This document shows, piece by piece, positions 26,440 through 34,309 of a stretch of 64,000 bases of DNA. The notes beneath the pieces were generated by a model. That model searched no databases, was not told where the DNA came from, and saw only the letters and a list, made by a program, of their open reading frames with translations. Source of the stretch: Comamonas thiooxydans (lineage in GTDB: Bacteria; Pseudomonadota; Gammaproteobacteria; Burkholderiales; Burkholderiaceae_C); assembly GCF_002157685.2 (NCBI RefSeq), contig NZ_AP026738.1, forward strand, positions 1,178,001 to 1,242,000, read 5' to 3'. Each line of letters begins with the position of its first letter. The stretch's first letter is position 1. The position numbers and the translations under genes were made by a program.

Positions 26440-27654
26440 GTGACGTCTCCCAATAGCAAGCTCGCGGCCTCAGTCTGCGCTCCCGCATCTGCTTTCGACC
26501 TGCTGCAATGGCAGGAGCAAGCCCAGGCCCATACGGCTTTGTGGCGCAGCGAAAGCAGCTTGCCCAAGCCCCGCCGCATCGAAGTTGCCGATGACACCAT
26601 GCCCGCTGATACGGCGTTTCGCCATATCAGCGAAGGTGCGTCGCTGCTGTGGCGCGGTGATTTTCAGAATGCGCGTCAGCTGCTGCTGGCACTGGGCCGC
26701 CGGCTGGACAAGAAGTCGCGCCGCAAGAGCCCGGCAAAGAGTCCTGCAGCAGCAGGCTTTCCCCACGCTTTTCATCTGTACCGCCAGTCCCAGGCCCAGC
26801 GCGCACGCATGCTGGCCAGCATTCTGATCGAGCTGGATGTGCAATGGCATTGCGCCTTGCGCCGGGCTCCGGACTGGAGTCAGGCCTGTTCCGAGGCCTG
26901 GGGCGCCGTTCCGGCCGAAGCACCTGCGCAGTCCGTGCTGGTGCCGCTGCGCGATCTGCTGGGTGTGGTCGGCGCCCATGAGTGGCGCAAGAAGGGGGTG
27001 GAGATTCCTGCCCTGGATGGCGCCCGCATTCATGCGCACTACGGTGTTTTCTCGCCCGTGCGCGGCGAGTATCTCGATCTGGTGGCGCGTGCGAGCATTC
27101 CCGCCGCCGGTCTGGAGCAGGCCTGGGATATCGGTGTCGGCACGGGCGTGCTCTCGGCATTGCTGCTCAAGCGCGGCGTGAAGTCGGTGGTCGCCACCGA
27201 TACCAGCGAGCGTGCGCTGGCCTGTGCCTCCGAGAATCTGCAGCGCCTGGGTCATGCTTCCCGGGTGGAGCTGCAGCATGCCGATCTGTTTGCGCAAGGG
27301 CAGGCCGGCCTGATCGTCTGCAACCCGCCCTGGTTGCCGGGAAAGGCAGCATCGGTGCTCGATCAGGCGATTTATGACGAAGACAGTCGCATGCTGCGCG
27401 GCTTTCTGCAAGGGCTGGCAGCGCACCTGCTCCCAGGTGGCGAAGGCTGGCTCATCATCTCCGACCTGGCTGAGCATCTGAAGCTGCGTACGCGTGACGA
27501 GCTGCTGGGCTGGATTGACGCCGCCGGACTCAAGGTGCTGGGGCGTGAGGATGTTCGCCCGCACCATGGCAAGGTACAGGATCGAGAGGATCCTCTGCAC
27601 ATTGCGCGCTCTGCCGAAGTGACCTCGCTTTGGCGTCTGGCCAAAGCCGGCTGA
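26440..27654 (+). CDS. Class I SAM-dependent methyltransferase (NPPW motif)
   Basis: A 404-residue protein whose C-terminal half is a Rossmann methyltransferase: AWDIGVGTGVLSALLLKRG (motif I), VVATDTSERALACASENLQRLG (motif II), and LIVCNPPWLPG (motif IV, the NPPY/W type used for methylating amino nitrogen of adenine, guanine or glutamine). The N-terminal half (about 190 residues) is helical and charged (RRLDKKSRRKSPAKSP) and has no recognised domain; the layout recalls RsmC/RlmG-like or PrmC-like enzymes with an added substrate domain. The start is GTG with a weak ribosome-binding site. The target is unknown. Confidence 0.85.
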   Translation: MTSPNSKLAASVCAPASAFDLLQWQEQAQAHTALWRSESSLPKPRRIEVADDTMPADTAFRHISEGASLLWRGDFQNARQLLLALGRRLDKKSRRKSPAKSPAAAGFPHAFHLYRQSQAQRARMLASILIELDVQWHCALRRAPDWSQACSEAWGAVPAEAPAQSVLVPLRDLLGVVGAHEWRKKGVEIPALDGARIHAHYGVFSPVRGEYLDLVARASIPAAGLEQAWDIGVGTGVLSALLLKRGVKSVVATDTSERALACASENLQRLGHASRVELQHADLFAQGQAGLIVCNPPWLPGKAASVLDQAIYDEDSRMLRGFLQGLAAHLLPGGEGWLIISDLAEHLKLRTRDELLGWIDAAGLKVLGREDVRPHHGKVQDREDPLHIARSAEVTSLWRLAKAG

Positions 27655-27665
27655 CAGACAGGCTG

Positions 27666-28256
27666 CTAGGCCGCTGCGCCTTGCAGTTCCTGGCAGATTG
27701 GATCGGCGGCTTCGCCATGTGCCAGCAGGGCCGCCAGTCTCTCGCGCAGCGAATGTGCGCGTTCTTCGCCCGCATATTCCTCTACCGCAGTCAGCAGGCT
27801 GATACCGGCGCTGCGCAAGCTGTTCAGGTCTCTGGCCTCGCGCAGCTGGGTGCGCAATGTCTGGGCCAGGGCCTCATGGCGGTTGGCAAACAGGCGCTCG
27901 CACATATCGAATAAATACATGCGGGTACCCGCCATATTGATGACTGGTGTCGAATCGGTGGCTTCTTCGGCTGGCGCCAGGGCAGGTGTGGCCGGGCTGT
28001 CTCCAGCTTTGGCCAGAGGGATTGCTCGATGAGTGGCCAGGCTGCGCTCTTTGGAGCCGCTGGTTGGCACCAGCTGAAGATATCCCTGCTCCACCAATTG
28101 CTGGGCCAGTGCGGCATGATCGCTGCCCAACATGGCGGCAAGTTCTTCCATGCTCTTGCCGCCGGCCAGCAACAGCAGGGAGCGCGCGCGCTGCGGCAGC
28201 TGGCGCGATCCGGGCTGAAGTTCCTCCTGGGCCTTGGCGGTTTTCTGCAAGATCAT
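27666..28256 (-). CDS. Hypothetical protein with possible winged-helix N-terminus
   Basis: A 196-residue protein from the ATG at 28256; the frame is open to 28379 and an ATG at 28277 is also possible. The segment LPQRARSLLLLAGGKSMEELAAMLGSDHAALAQQLVEQGYLQLV (about 18-61) looks like a winged helix. An Ala/Pro/Thr-rich linker follows, then a helical C-terminal part (MYLFDMCERLFANRHEALAQTLRTQLREARDLNSL). Not recognised. It converges with the methyltransferase gene (11 bases apart) and is divergent from dusC. Confidence 0.62.
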   Translation of the reverse strand: MILQKTAKAQEELQPGSRQLPQRARSLLLLAGGKSMEELAAMLGSDHAALAQQLVEQGYLQLVPTSGSKERSLATHRAIPLAKAGDSPATPALAPAEEATDSTPVINMAGTRMYLFDMCERLFANRHEALAQTLRTQLREARDLNSLRSAGISLLTAVEEYAGEERAHSLRERLAALLAHGEAADPICQELQGAAA

Positions 28257-28390
28257 GGCTGGCTCTGTCTGGCGCATTACAAGTGCGGATGCGCTATTGC
28301 ATGAGTTGACGATGACACTGGTGTGAATCTGCGCCAATTCGCAGTGGATCGGCCAGTCATTACTGCCAAAGCTTGCCAATTGCTTCTGAA

Positions 28391-28440
28391 TTAATAGCTG
28401 CTGGCGTTTTCTGAATAAGCGCTACAGGTCAATCTGATTT
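28391..28440. repeat. Copy E of intergenic repeat upstream of dusC
   Basis: TAGCTGCTGGCGTTTT, then AATAAGCGCTACAGG, the same layout as copies A and F. It ends about ten bases before the dusC start. Confidence 0.55.
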
Positions 28441-28449
28441 GAATCTGAA

Positions 28450-29493
28450 ATGAGACTGCTGCTTGCGCCCATGGAAGGGCTGCTGGATTTTGTGTTGCGC
28501 GATGTGCTGACCCGGGTGGGCGGCGCGGATCGTTGCGTGTCCGAGTTCATTCGCATCAGCGGCTCGCTGCTGCCGGACAAGGTCTATCTGCGTACCATGC
28601 CCGAGCTGCGCAACGGCAGCAGGACGCTGGCCGGGGTGCCGGTGCGGGCGCAACTGCTGGGCTCCGACCCCGTCAGCATGGCCGAGAACGCAGCCAATCT
28701 GGCGCGCCTGGGGCCCGAGGGCATCGATCTGAATTTCGGCTGCCCGGCCAAGGTGGTCAACCGCCATGGCGGCGGTGCATCGCTGCTGCAGGATCCCGAG
28801 CAGATCGTGCGCGTGGTGGACGCCGTGCGCCGTGCAGTGCCCGCGCAGATGCCGGTGTCGGCCAAGATGCGGCTGGGTTTCAACGACCGGGCGCTGATGA
28901 CCGAATGCGCCCAGGCCATGGAGCAGGGCGGTGCCTGTGAGATCGTCGTCCATGCACGCACCAAGCTGGACGGCTATCGTCCGCCGGCCTATTGGGAAGA
29001 GATTCCGCGCATCCGCGATGCGGTGGGCGTGAATGTGGTGGCCAATGGCGAGATCTGGACTGTGGAAGAGGCCTTGCGCTGCCGCGAAGTTTCGGGCTGC
29101 GACGATCTGATGCTCGGGCGCGGCATTGTGGCCGACCCGGGTCTGGCCCTGGCCGTGCGCCGCGCCGTGGAGCACGGCAGCGTCAGCACGGTCGCTGGCA
29201 TTGACTGGCTGGTGCTGGTGCCTCAGGTGCAGCGTTTTTGGCATATGGTCTGCGAGGATCTGGAGCCGCGCCAGCGTGCGGGTCGCCTCAAACAGTGGCT
29301 CAACCTCATGCGCAGACGTTTTCCCGAGGCCGAGCTGGCTTATCAGGAGGTGCGCACCCAGACCGATCAACGCGCCATCAGCGACTGGGTGCAGGCGCTG
29401 CCACAGCGTGATCTGCAGAAAGAATGGGCTTGGCCGCAAACCACGCCTAAAGCAGACTGTCCGGAGCCAGAGGCCCGAGCAGCTGCAGCATAA
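28450..29493 (+). CDS. dusC: tRNA-dihydrouridine(16) synthase DusC
   Basis: A 347-residue flavin enzyme that reduces U16 in the tRNA D-loop. It starts MRLLLAPMEGLLDFVLRDVLTRVGGADRCVSEFIR, has the catalytic cysteine C98 in LNFGCPAKVVNRHGGGASLL, KMRLGFND, IVVHARTKLDGYRPPAYWEEI and LMLGRGIVADP for FMN binding. The pattern is that of DusC rather than DusA or DusB. The C-terminal Ala/Pro/Glu tail extends about 20 residues beyond the usual end, and the last 47 bases overlap the 3' end of the convergent phospholipase-D gene. Confidence 0.93.
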   Translation: MRLLLAPMEGLLDFVLRDVLTRVGGADRCVSEFIRISGSLLPDKVYLRTMPELRNGSRTLAGVPVRAQLLGSDPVSMAENAANLARLGPEGIDLNFGCPAKVVNRHGGGASLLQDPEQIVRVVDAVRRAVPAQMPVSAKMRLGFNDRALMTECAQAMEQGGACEIVVHARTKLDGYRPPAYWEEIPRIRDAVGVNVVANGEIWTVEEALRCREVSGCDDLMLGRGIVADPGLALAVRRAVEHGSVSTVAGIDWLVLVPQVQRFWHMVCEDLEPRQRAGRLKQWLNLMRRRFPEAELAYQEVRTQTDQRAISDWVQALPQRDLQKEWAWPQTTPKADCPEPEARAAAA

Positions 29494-31117
29494 GGCGCAG
29501 ACCCAGGCTGGCATCGGGCTCCGAGTAGGAGTCCGCGAGTCCGCTGTCCTGCGGCGCACGCCAGACCAGCTGCCCCTTGGGATCCAGGTCCACCCGCCAG
29601 CTGTTTTCGGGCAGGCTTTCATCGATGCTGTCTCCGGCCAGCTGGCTGAAGCGGCGGCTGGCAATGAGCACGGCGATCTCGGTGTTCTGCAGGCGTGAGC
29701 GCATGTCCAGATTCATGGAGCCCACGGCGACCAGACGTCCGTCTATGACCAGTAGCTTGGTGTGCAGCATGGCCCGCGAAGCACCGGAACTGCCTCCGCT
29801 GGAGCCCGTGCCGCCTGCGCGCAGGGCGGAGCTGACACTGGCTGCTTCGCTGCGCATTTCGTGCAATTCGATGCCCATTTCCAGAAGTGCCTTGCGGTGG
29901 CGGGCATAGCCGGCATGTGCCAGTGGAGCATCGTTGGAAGCCAAAGAGTTGGTCAGTACCCGGATGCGTACGCCTTTGCTGCGTGCGGTGCGAAAGGCAT
30001 CCATGATCTCCGGCCCAGGTACAAAGTAGGGCGAAACGACCAGCAAGTCCCGCCTGGCAGAGCGAATCAGAGCCAGCAGACCATCGACCACCGACTCTGC
30101 ATTCAGCGCCGGTGCGGCCAAGGGGGGGAGGTTGGTGGCGTCGTCGGCCTTGAGCACTGCTGCTTCGAATGACTCATCGGCGGCAGTCCGCTCCGCTCCT
30201 TCAGCAGGAATCTTGGTCGGGCTGTCGGCCAGTACCATGGCCTGGGCCCAGATCCATGGGATCTGGTTCAGATTCAACGGGCTGTCTTCGGGTTCCGGTC
30301 TGGGGACAGTGGTGTTGCGGGCATGCTCGGCTTCACTCCTGGCGTCTTCCTGTTCAAACTGCTTTTTGAGTTTGAGCAAGTCCGGCTCGCTGATCAGCGA
30401 CTGCACGGGGTAGGCGCGCACATTGTTCCAATAGCGGTCGAAGCTGCGCGACAAATCCTTGACGACCGGGCCGCCGGTCAAGACATCGAGATCGACAAAA
30501 TTGCCTTCATTGGAGGCGTCAAAGTAGGCATCGCCCAGATTGCGCCCGCCAATCACGGCCAGGGTGTTGTCGGCCACAAACAGCTTGTTGTGCATGCGCT
30601 GCTGCGCGCGCTGAAAGTCGGTCAGCAAGGTCCAGGCTCGGCCGATGGTGGAGGCGCGCGAGCCGGCCAGCGGGTTGAACATGCGCATCTCCACATTGGG
30701 CACAAAAGCCAGGCGCATGACCTGCGCGTCCGGCCCCGTGCTGTGGAAGTCGTCCAGCAGCACGCGTACACGCACGCCGCGCCGGGCCGCCTGCACGACG
30801 GCGCGCAGCAGTCGCCCGGTACTTTGGTCTGCATGGATGGCGTAGTACTGCAGATCCAGCGTTTTCTGTGCGTTTTCCACCAGTGCCATGCGGCTGCTGA
30901 GGGCATGCTTGGGGCCGGAGATCAAGGCAAAAGCCGAGGCGTCTGGCTTTGAGCGGGCCGGCTTCAGCCGGGTGATCATGGCACCCAGACTGGTCTCTTG
31001 TGGCTTGGGCAGAGCCTCGGAGACCGGCCTTTCCACATTCTTGGGCAGTGGTGCAGCGCAGCCGGTCAGGAGGATGCTGAATAATAAAAGCCAATAAGGT
31101 TTAGGGGCGAACAGCAT
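29447..31117 (-). CDS. Phospholipase D / cardiolipin synthase family lipoprotein (ClsC-like)
   Basis: A 556-residue protein with a lipoprotein signal (LLFSILLTGC, lipid-modified Cys20) and two HKD motifs: H176-x-K178-x4-D183 in MHNKLFVADNTLAVIGGRN, and LHTKLLVIDGRLVAVGSMN in the C-terminal half. This pairing matches the PLD-type cardiolipin synthases such as E. coli ClsC (YmdC), which make cardiolipin from phosphatidylglycerol and phosphatidylethanolamine; ClsC-like proteins in many beta-proteobacteria are predicted lipoproteins. A Ser/Gly-rich insertion just before the second motif is notable. Its 3' end overlaps dusC. Upstream DNA turns sharply AT-rich. Confidence 0.88.
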   Translation of the reverse strand: MLFAPKPYWLLLFSILLTGCAAPLPKNVERPVSEALPKPQETSLGAMITRLKPARSKPDASAFALISGPKHALSSRMALVENAQKTLDLQYYAIHADQSTGRLLRAVVQAARRGVRVRVLLDDFHSTGPDAQVMRLAFVPNVEMRMFNPLAGSRASTIGRAWTLLTDFQRAQQRMHNKLFVADNTLAVIGGRNLGDAYFDASNEGNFVDLDVLTGGPVVKDLSRSFDRYWNNVRAYPVQSLISEPDLLKLKKQFEQEDARSEAEHARNTTVPRPEPEDSPLNLNQIPWIWAQAMVLADSPTKIPAEGAERTAADESFEAAVLKADDATNLPPLAAPALNAESVVDGLLALIRSARRDLLVVSPYFVPGPEIMDAFRTARSKGVRIRVLTNSLASNDAPLAHAGYARHRKALLEMGIELHEMRSEAASVSSALRAGGTGSSGGSSGASRAMLHTKLLVIDGRLVAVGSMNLDMRSRLQNTEIAVLIASRRFSQLAGDSIDESLPENSWRVDLDPKGQLVWRAPQDSGLADSYSEPDASLGLRLMLQLLGPLAPDSLL

Positions 31118-31300
31118 AAAAAAGCAGATTTCTTACATTTTTTGTTCGACAAGACTCTGGTCGTTCCTGATTTATACCGTGGAGTTCGATGTCTGGGATG
31201 ATGTTTTCTTATAGATGAACGGTCAAAAAACAGTACCCAAAGGCAAGATTTTTTTAGAAAAAATTGCAACAATCAAACATATTTTTGTAATCAAATTCAT

Positions 31301-31885
31301 ATGCTTGGATCTACGGCGCGCGGCTTTACGCTGATCGAAATGTTAGTTGTCATCGCGATGGTGGCTGTTCTATCTGCATTGGCTGCACCATCCGTCAGAG
31401 ACTTCATGGTTCGAAGTGCTATGAGCAGCGCAGCGGGAGAATTTCAAGCTAGTGTATTGCGAGCTCGTAATGAGGCGGCCAATAAAAACATATGCACAAC
31501 CATGTGTCTAAGTACGACGACTAATGCTGACGCACCCTCGTGCGATACAAAGGGTGAAAATGACTGGCAAAAAGGATGGATTATTTTTTTAAATTTGGAC
31601 TGCGATTCATCATTGAATAGTCCAAAAAAATCTAACGATGTTTTTTTTGTTAGGCAAGATGGTGATCCAAACATTTTGATTCAAAGTCAGTCATCTCCGG
31701 CGGTAAGAAAAATTAGTTTTAATTCTCGCGGGTACAACGCGCTGAGCAATGCAACTGAACTGGACTTGATATATCAAACATCTAATAATATCAATACAAA
31801 AAAATATGGAATTAATATTTGTTTGGATGCGCTAGGAAGAACTAGATTAATTCCTGGTAATAACTCTTGCTCTAATTATAAATAA
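31301..31885 (+). CDS. fimT: Minor pseudopilin FimT/GspH-like
   Basis: A 194-residue type IV pilin-like protein. The leader is short (MLGSTARG) and cleavage precedes FTLIEMLVVIAMVAVLSALAAP, with the Glu at +5 needed for methylation and assembly. The rest is a soluble domain with several Cys (NICTTMC, PSCDTKG, DCDSS, NICLD, NNSCS). It is first of the cluster fimT-pilV-pilW-pilX-pilY1-pilE, in the order of Burkholderiales and Pseudomonas minor-pilin operons that prime pilus assembly. The gene is very AT-rich; a weak ribosome-binding site precedes the ATG. Confidence 0.85.
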   Translation: MLGSTARGFTLIEMLVVIAMVAVLSALAAPSVRDFMVRSAMSSAAGEFQASVLRARNEAANKNICTTMCLSTTTNADAPSCDTKGENDWQKGWIIFLNLDCDSSLNSPKKSNDVFFVRQDGDPNILIQSQSSPAVRKISFNSRGYNALSNATELDLIYQTSNNINTKKYGINICLDALGRTRLIPGNNSCSNYK

Positions 31886-31907
31886 TGTTATTGGATGTAA
31901 CGAGAAA

Positions 31908-32519
31908 ATGAAAAAACAGAGTGGATTTTCCATGGTGGAGATGCTTGTTGCTATATTGGTTTTTTCACTGGGATTGCTTGGGGTCGCAGGTCTACAGGCT
32001 GCAACAGCAAAATATAAAATAAACACTCAAGCTAATGCGGCGGTAGGACAGATTTTCTTGGATTTTACAGAGCGGGTTAGAGTGAATCCTACAGCTGCAG
32101 GTACCAGTTATGATCCAACCTCCGCAGAATTGCCTTCTGTGTATGAATTGAAGAGTACATGGATTAAGCAAGTTTCTGCAGATTTGAATATTTCAAAAGA
32201 ATGTAGTGAAAATGAATGTAGTGCTAATGAACGAGCTGTATATGACATGCTGGTCTGGCGAAAAAAAGTAAAGGATGATCTACCTCAAGGTGCTGCATTC
32301 GTTACAGGGGATAGGAAAAAAGGCTTTGACGTCACAATTATGTGGATGGATAAGGAATTTACGGAAAACAAGGTAAATGGTGATAATTTAGAAAAAAAAC
32401 TAACCAAGGCAGCAGTATGCTCTGGTGGCGATGATGAACTAATTGTTCATAACTGCTGTCCTGAGGGTGCTGAGGTGCCTGCAGGTGTTCGCTGTTTACG
32501 CATGTCGTTCCTTCCATAA
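31908..32519 (+). CDS. pilV: Type IV pilus minor pilin PilV
   Basis: A 203-residue protein with prepilin leader MKKQSG, cleavage before FSMVEMLVAILVFSLGLLGVAGLQ, and Glu at +5. The GLLGVAGLQAAT continuation is characteristic of PilV. The soluble part is acidic with a CSENEC pair and a C-terminal VHNCCPEGAEVPAGVRCLRM. It lies 22 bases after fimT and 15 before pilW, so co-transcription is near certain. PilV is part of the tip complex that presents PilY1. Confidence 0.87.
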   Translation: MKKQSGFSMVEMLVAILVFSLGLLGVAGLQAATAKYKINTQANAAVGQIFLDFTERVRVNPTAAGTSYDPTSAELPSVYELKSTWIKQVSADLNISKECSENECSANERAVYDMLVWRKKVKDDLPQGAAFVTGDRKKGFDVTIMWMDKEFTENKVNGDNLEKKLTKAAVCSGGDDELIVHNCCPEGAEVPAGVRCLRMSFLP

Positions 32520-32534
32520 GAAACAGGTGATTGT

Positions 32535-33590
32535 ATGGTCAATAAGTTAAAAAACAGGGAGGTTGGAGTCACGCTGGTTGAGCTAATGGTTGCGATGGCG
32601 ATTAGCTTGCTGGTCGTGGCTGCTGCAGCTTTGATTTATCTGAATACAACAAAAAGTCAAAGAGCCTCCGAAAGGCAAAGCGAAAGTCGGGAAACTGGAG
32701 TTTTTGTGCTGCAACTTCTAGGGAGAGATATTTTGAATGCTGGTTTCTATCCAGCATCATTTTCTCCGGAAATTGGTGATGTTACCCAGACTGGTATGTA
32801 TGACACATATCCGCCTTTGCAGTCTGAACCGAGAAGATCCACGGACTGGCAAGATATCACCAATAATTGGCCGCCTGCCGCATATATGACAGGCATATAT
32901 GGTTGCGATGGGGGTAAATTCAACGTTGCTACGGCAACATGCCCATCAACAGTGGATTCCAATCAATCAGATTCCATTGTGATTAATTATTTTACGGCCG
33001 ATGGTATGGGGTTGACTGGTTCAAAAAAGGACTGCACGGGATCAGATGTTGGTAAGGATCCTTCTAACCAGTTTCGAATTAATGATGGAAATAAGGAAGG
33101 TTTGGCCCCAAAACTTCCGTTATTTGTTTCCAATAGGTATGCTCTCAGTGATCTAAAGAGTTATGTGGATGGGAGCGACGTTTCCACAAAAAGTCTTGGC
33201 TGCTCCGGTAATGGGGGCAATAAATTTGGTGAGGTAAGTATTTATCAACCAATTATTTTTGGTTTAAAGGATATGAGATTTCGTTATGGGGTTTTTTCAG
33301 AAGAAAAAACCATGAGTGTAAATAAATTTTATTCAGCAACTGAAGTTTCTGGAATGGGTAAGGAAAAAATAAATGGGCAGTTAATGGATGGCTGGCAACG
33401 AGTGATTGCCGTACGAGTATGTGTTCTAACCGAGACCCAAGGGGGGGGGACGAGGTTGGAAGATGCTGCAGGGAAGATTGCAACTTATGTTGATTGCAAT
33501 GATGAAATTAAAAATCTGCCTGTAGGTCAATCTATTCATAGATTTGTTCAGGTTTTTGGTGTAAGAAATAATTTGAAGCAAAGTTATTAA
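32535..33590 (+). CDS. pilW: Type IV pilus minor pilin PilW
   Basis: A 351-residue large minor pilin. The leader ends at VG before VTLVELMVAMAISLLVVAAAALIYL, with Glu at +5. RETGVFVLQLLGRDILNAGFYP is a typical PilW stretch after the helix. AGGTGATTGT before the ATG supplies the ribosome-binding site. It precedes pilX with a 13-base gap. Together PilV, PilW and PilX form the minor-pilin core that binds PilY1. Confidence 0.88.
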   Translation: MVNKLKNREVGVTLVELMVAMAISLLVVAAAALIYLNTTKSQRASERQSESRETGVFVLQLLGRDILNAGFYPASFSPEIGDVTQTGMYDTYPPLQSEPRRSTDWQDITNNWPPAAYMTGIYGCDGGKFNVATATCPSTVDSNQSDSIVINYFTADGMGLTGSKKDCTGSDVGKDPSNQFRINDGNKEGLAPKLPLFVSNRYALSDLKSYVDGSDVSTKSLGCSGNGGNKFGEVSIYQPIIFGLKDMRFRYGVFSEEKTMSVNKFYSATEVSGMGKEKINGQLMDGWQRVIAVRVCVLTETQGGGTRLEDAAGKIATYVDCNDEIKNLPVGQSIHRFVQVFGVRNNLKQSY

Positions 33591-33603
33591 TGGATTGAAA
33601 ATA

Positions 33604-34296
33604 ATGAAAATATTAAATCCTCAGCGACAAAAAGGCATGGCATTAATCATGGTCTTGCTGTTTTTAGTGCTTTTAACTGGCGTCAGTGTTTGGGGGGTAA
33701 GAAAATCAATTCTTTCCGAGGGAATGGCCAGAAATCAGCTTGATAAAGAAGCTGCAAGAGAAGCTGCTGAAACCGCGCTACGTGATGCTGAGCGTGATAT
33801 TTTTAATCCTGCACCGAATGTCGCAAATAATGCGTCCTGTTCCAGGGGCGATTGGCAAATAACCAGCAACGATTTCACTGCCGATTGCCGCAAAGGTCTC
33901 TGCTTGATGGCGGACAGCCTGTATACGACTGCCGATTGGTCCAAAGCGGTTGGCGGCGAAGTCTGGTGGCCTTCCAGTAAGGGCGGTTTATGGAACAACG
34001 TATTTTCGGAAAAACCTCAGCGTGTGCCATCAACCGCAGCCAATTGTGATTTTACAGGTGGTGTGCCTTTGGGGTCGTTTACAGGGGCCGCTGCATTAAA
34101 AGGTGTTGCGAGGCAACCCGAATATATTGTTGAGTACTTTCGAAGAAAAAATGTACGGATTAATTTGAATGAAACACAAGTTAGTTCGCAGGGGCAGAAA
34201 GCCAATCAATGGTCTGCTATGTACCGAATTACGGCGCGTGGATTTGGCTATTCTGCAAATACCCAGGTAGTATTGCAGACGGTATTTTTCCCATGA
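33604..34296 (+). CDS. pilX: Type IV pilus assembly protein PilX
   Basis: A 230-residue protein that starts MKILNPQRQKGMALIMVLLFLVLLTGVSVWGVRKSILSEGMARNQLDKEAAREAAETALRDAE, the form usual for Burkholderiales PilX. The position corresponding to Glu+5 is Met, as is common in PilX-like (GspK-like) tip pseudopilins. The ATG at 33604 is preferred over a TTG nine bases upstream. Internal stretches DWQITSNDFTADCRKGLCLM and YIVEYFRRKNVRIN follow. The next gene begins 14 bases on. Confidence 0.86.
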   Translation: MKILNPQRQKGMALIMVLLFLVLLTGVSVWGVRKSILSEGMARNQLDKEAAREAAETALRDAERDIFNPAPNVANNASCSRGDWQITSNDFTADCRKGLCLMADSLYTTADWSKAVGGEVWWPSSKGGLWNNVFSEKPQRVPSTAANCDFTGGVPLGSFTGAAALKGVARQPEYIVEYFRRKNVRINLNETQVSSQGQKANQWSAMYRITARGFGYSANTQVVLQTVFFP

Positions 34297-34309
34297 AGAG
34301 GAAATGGTA

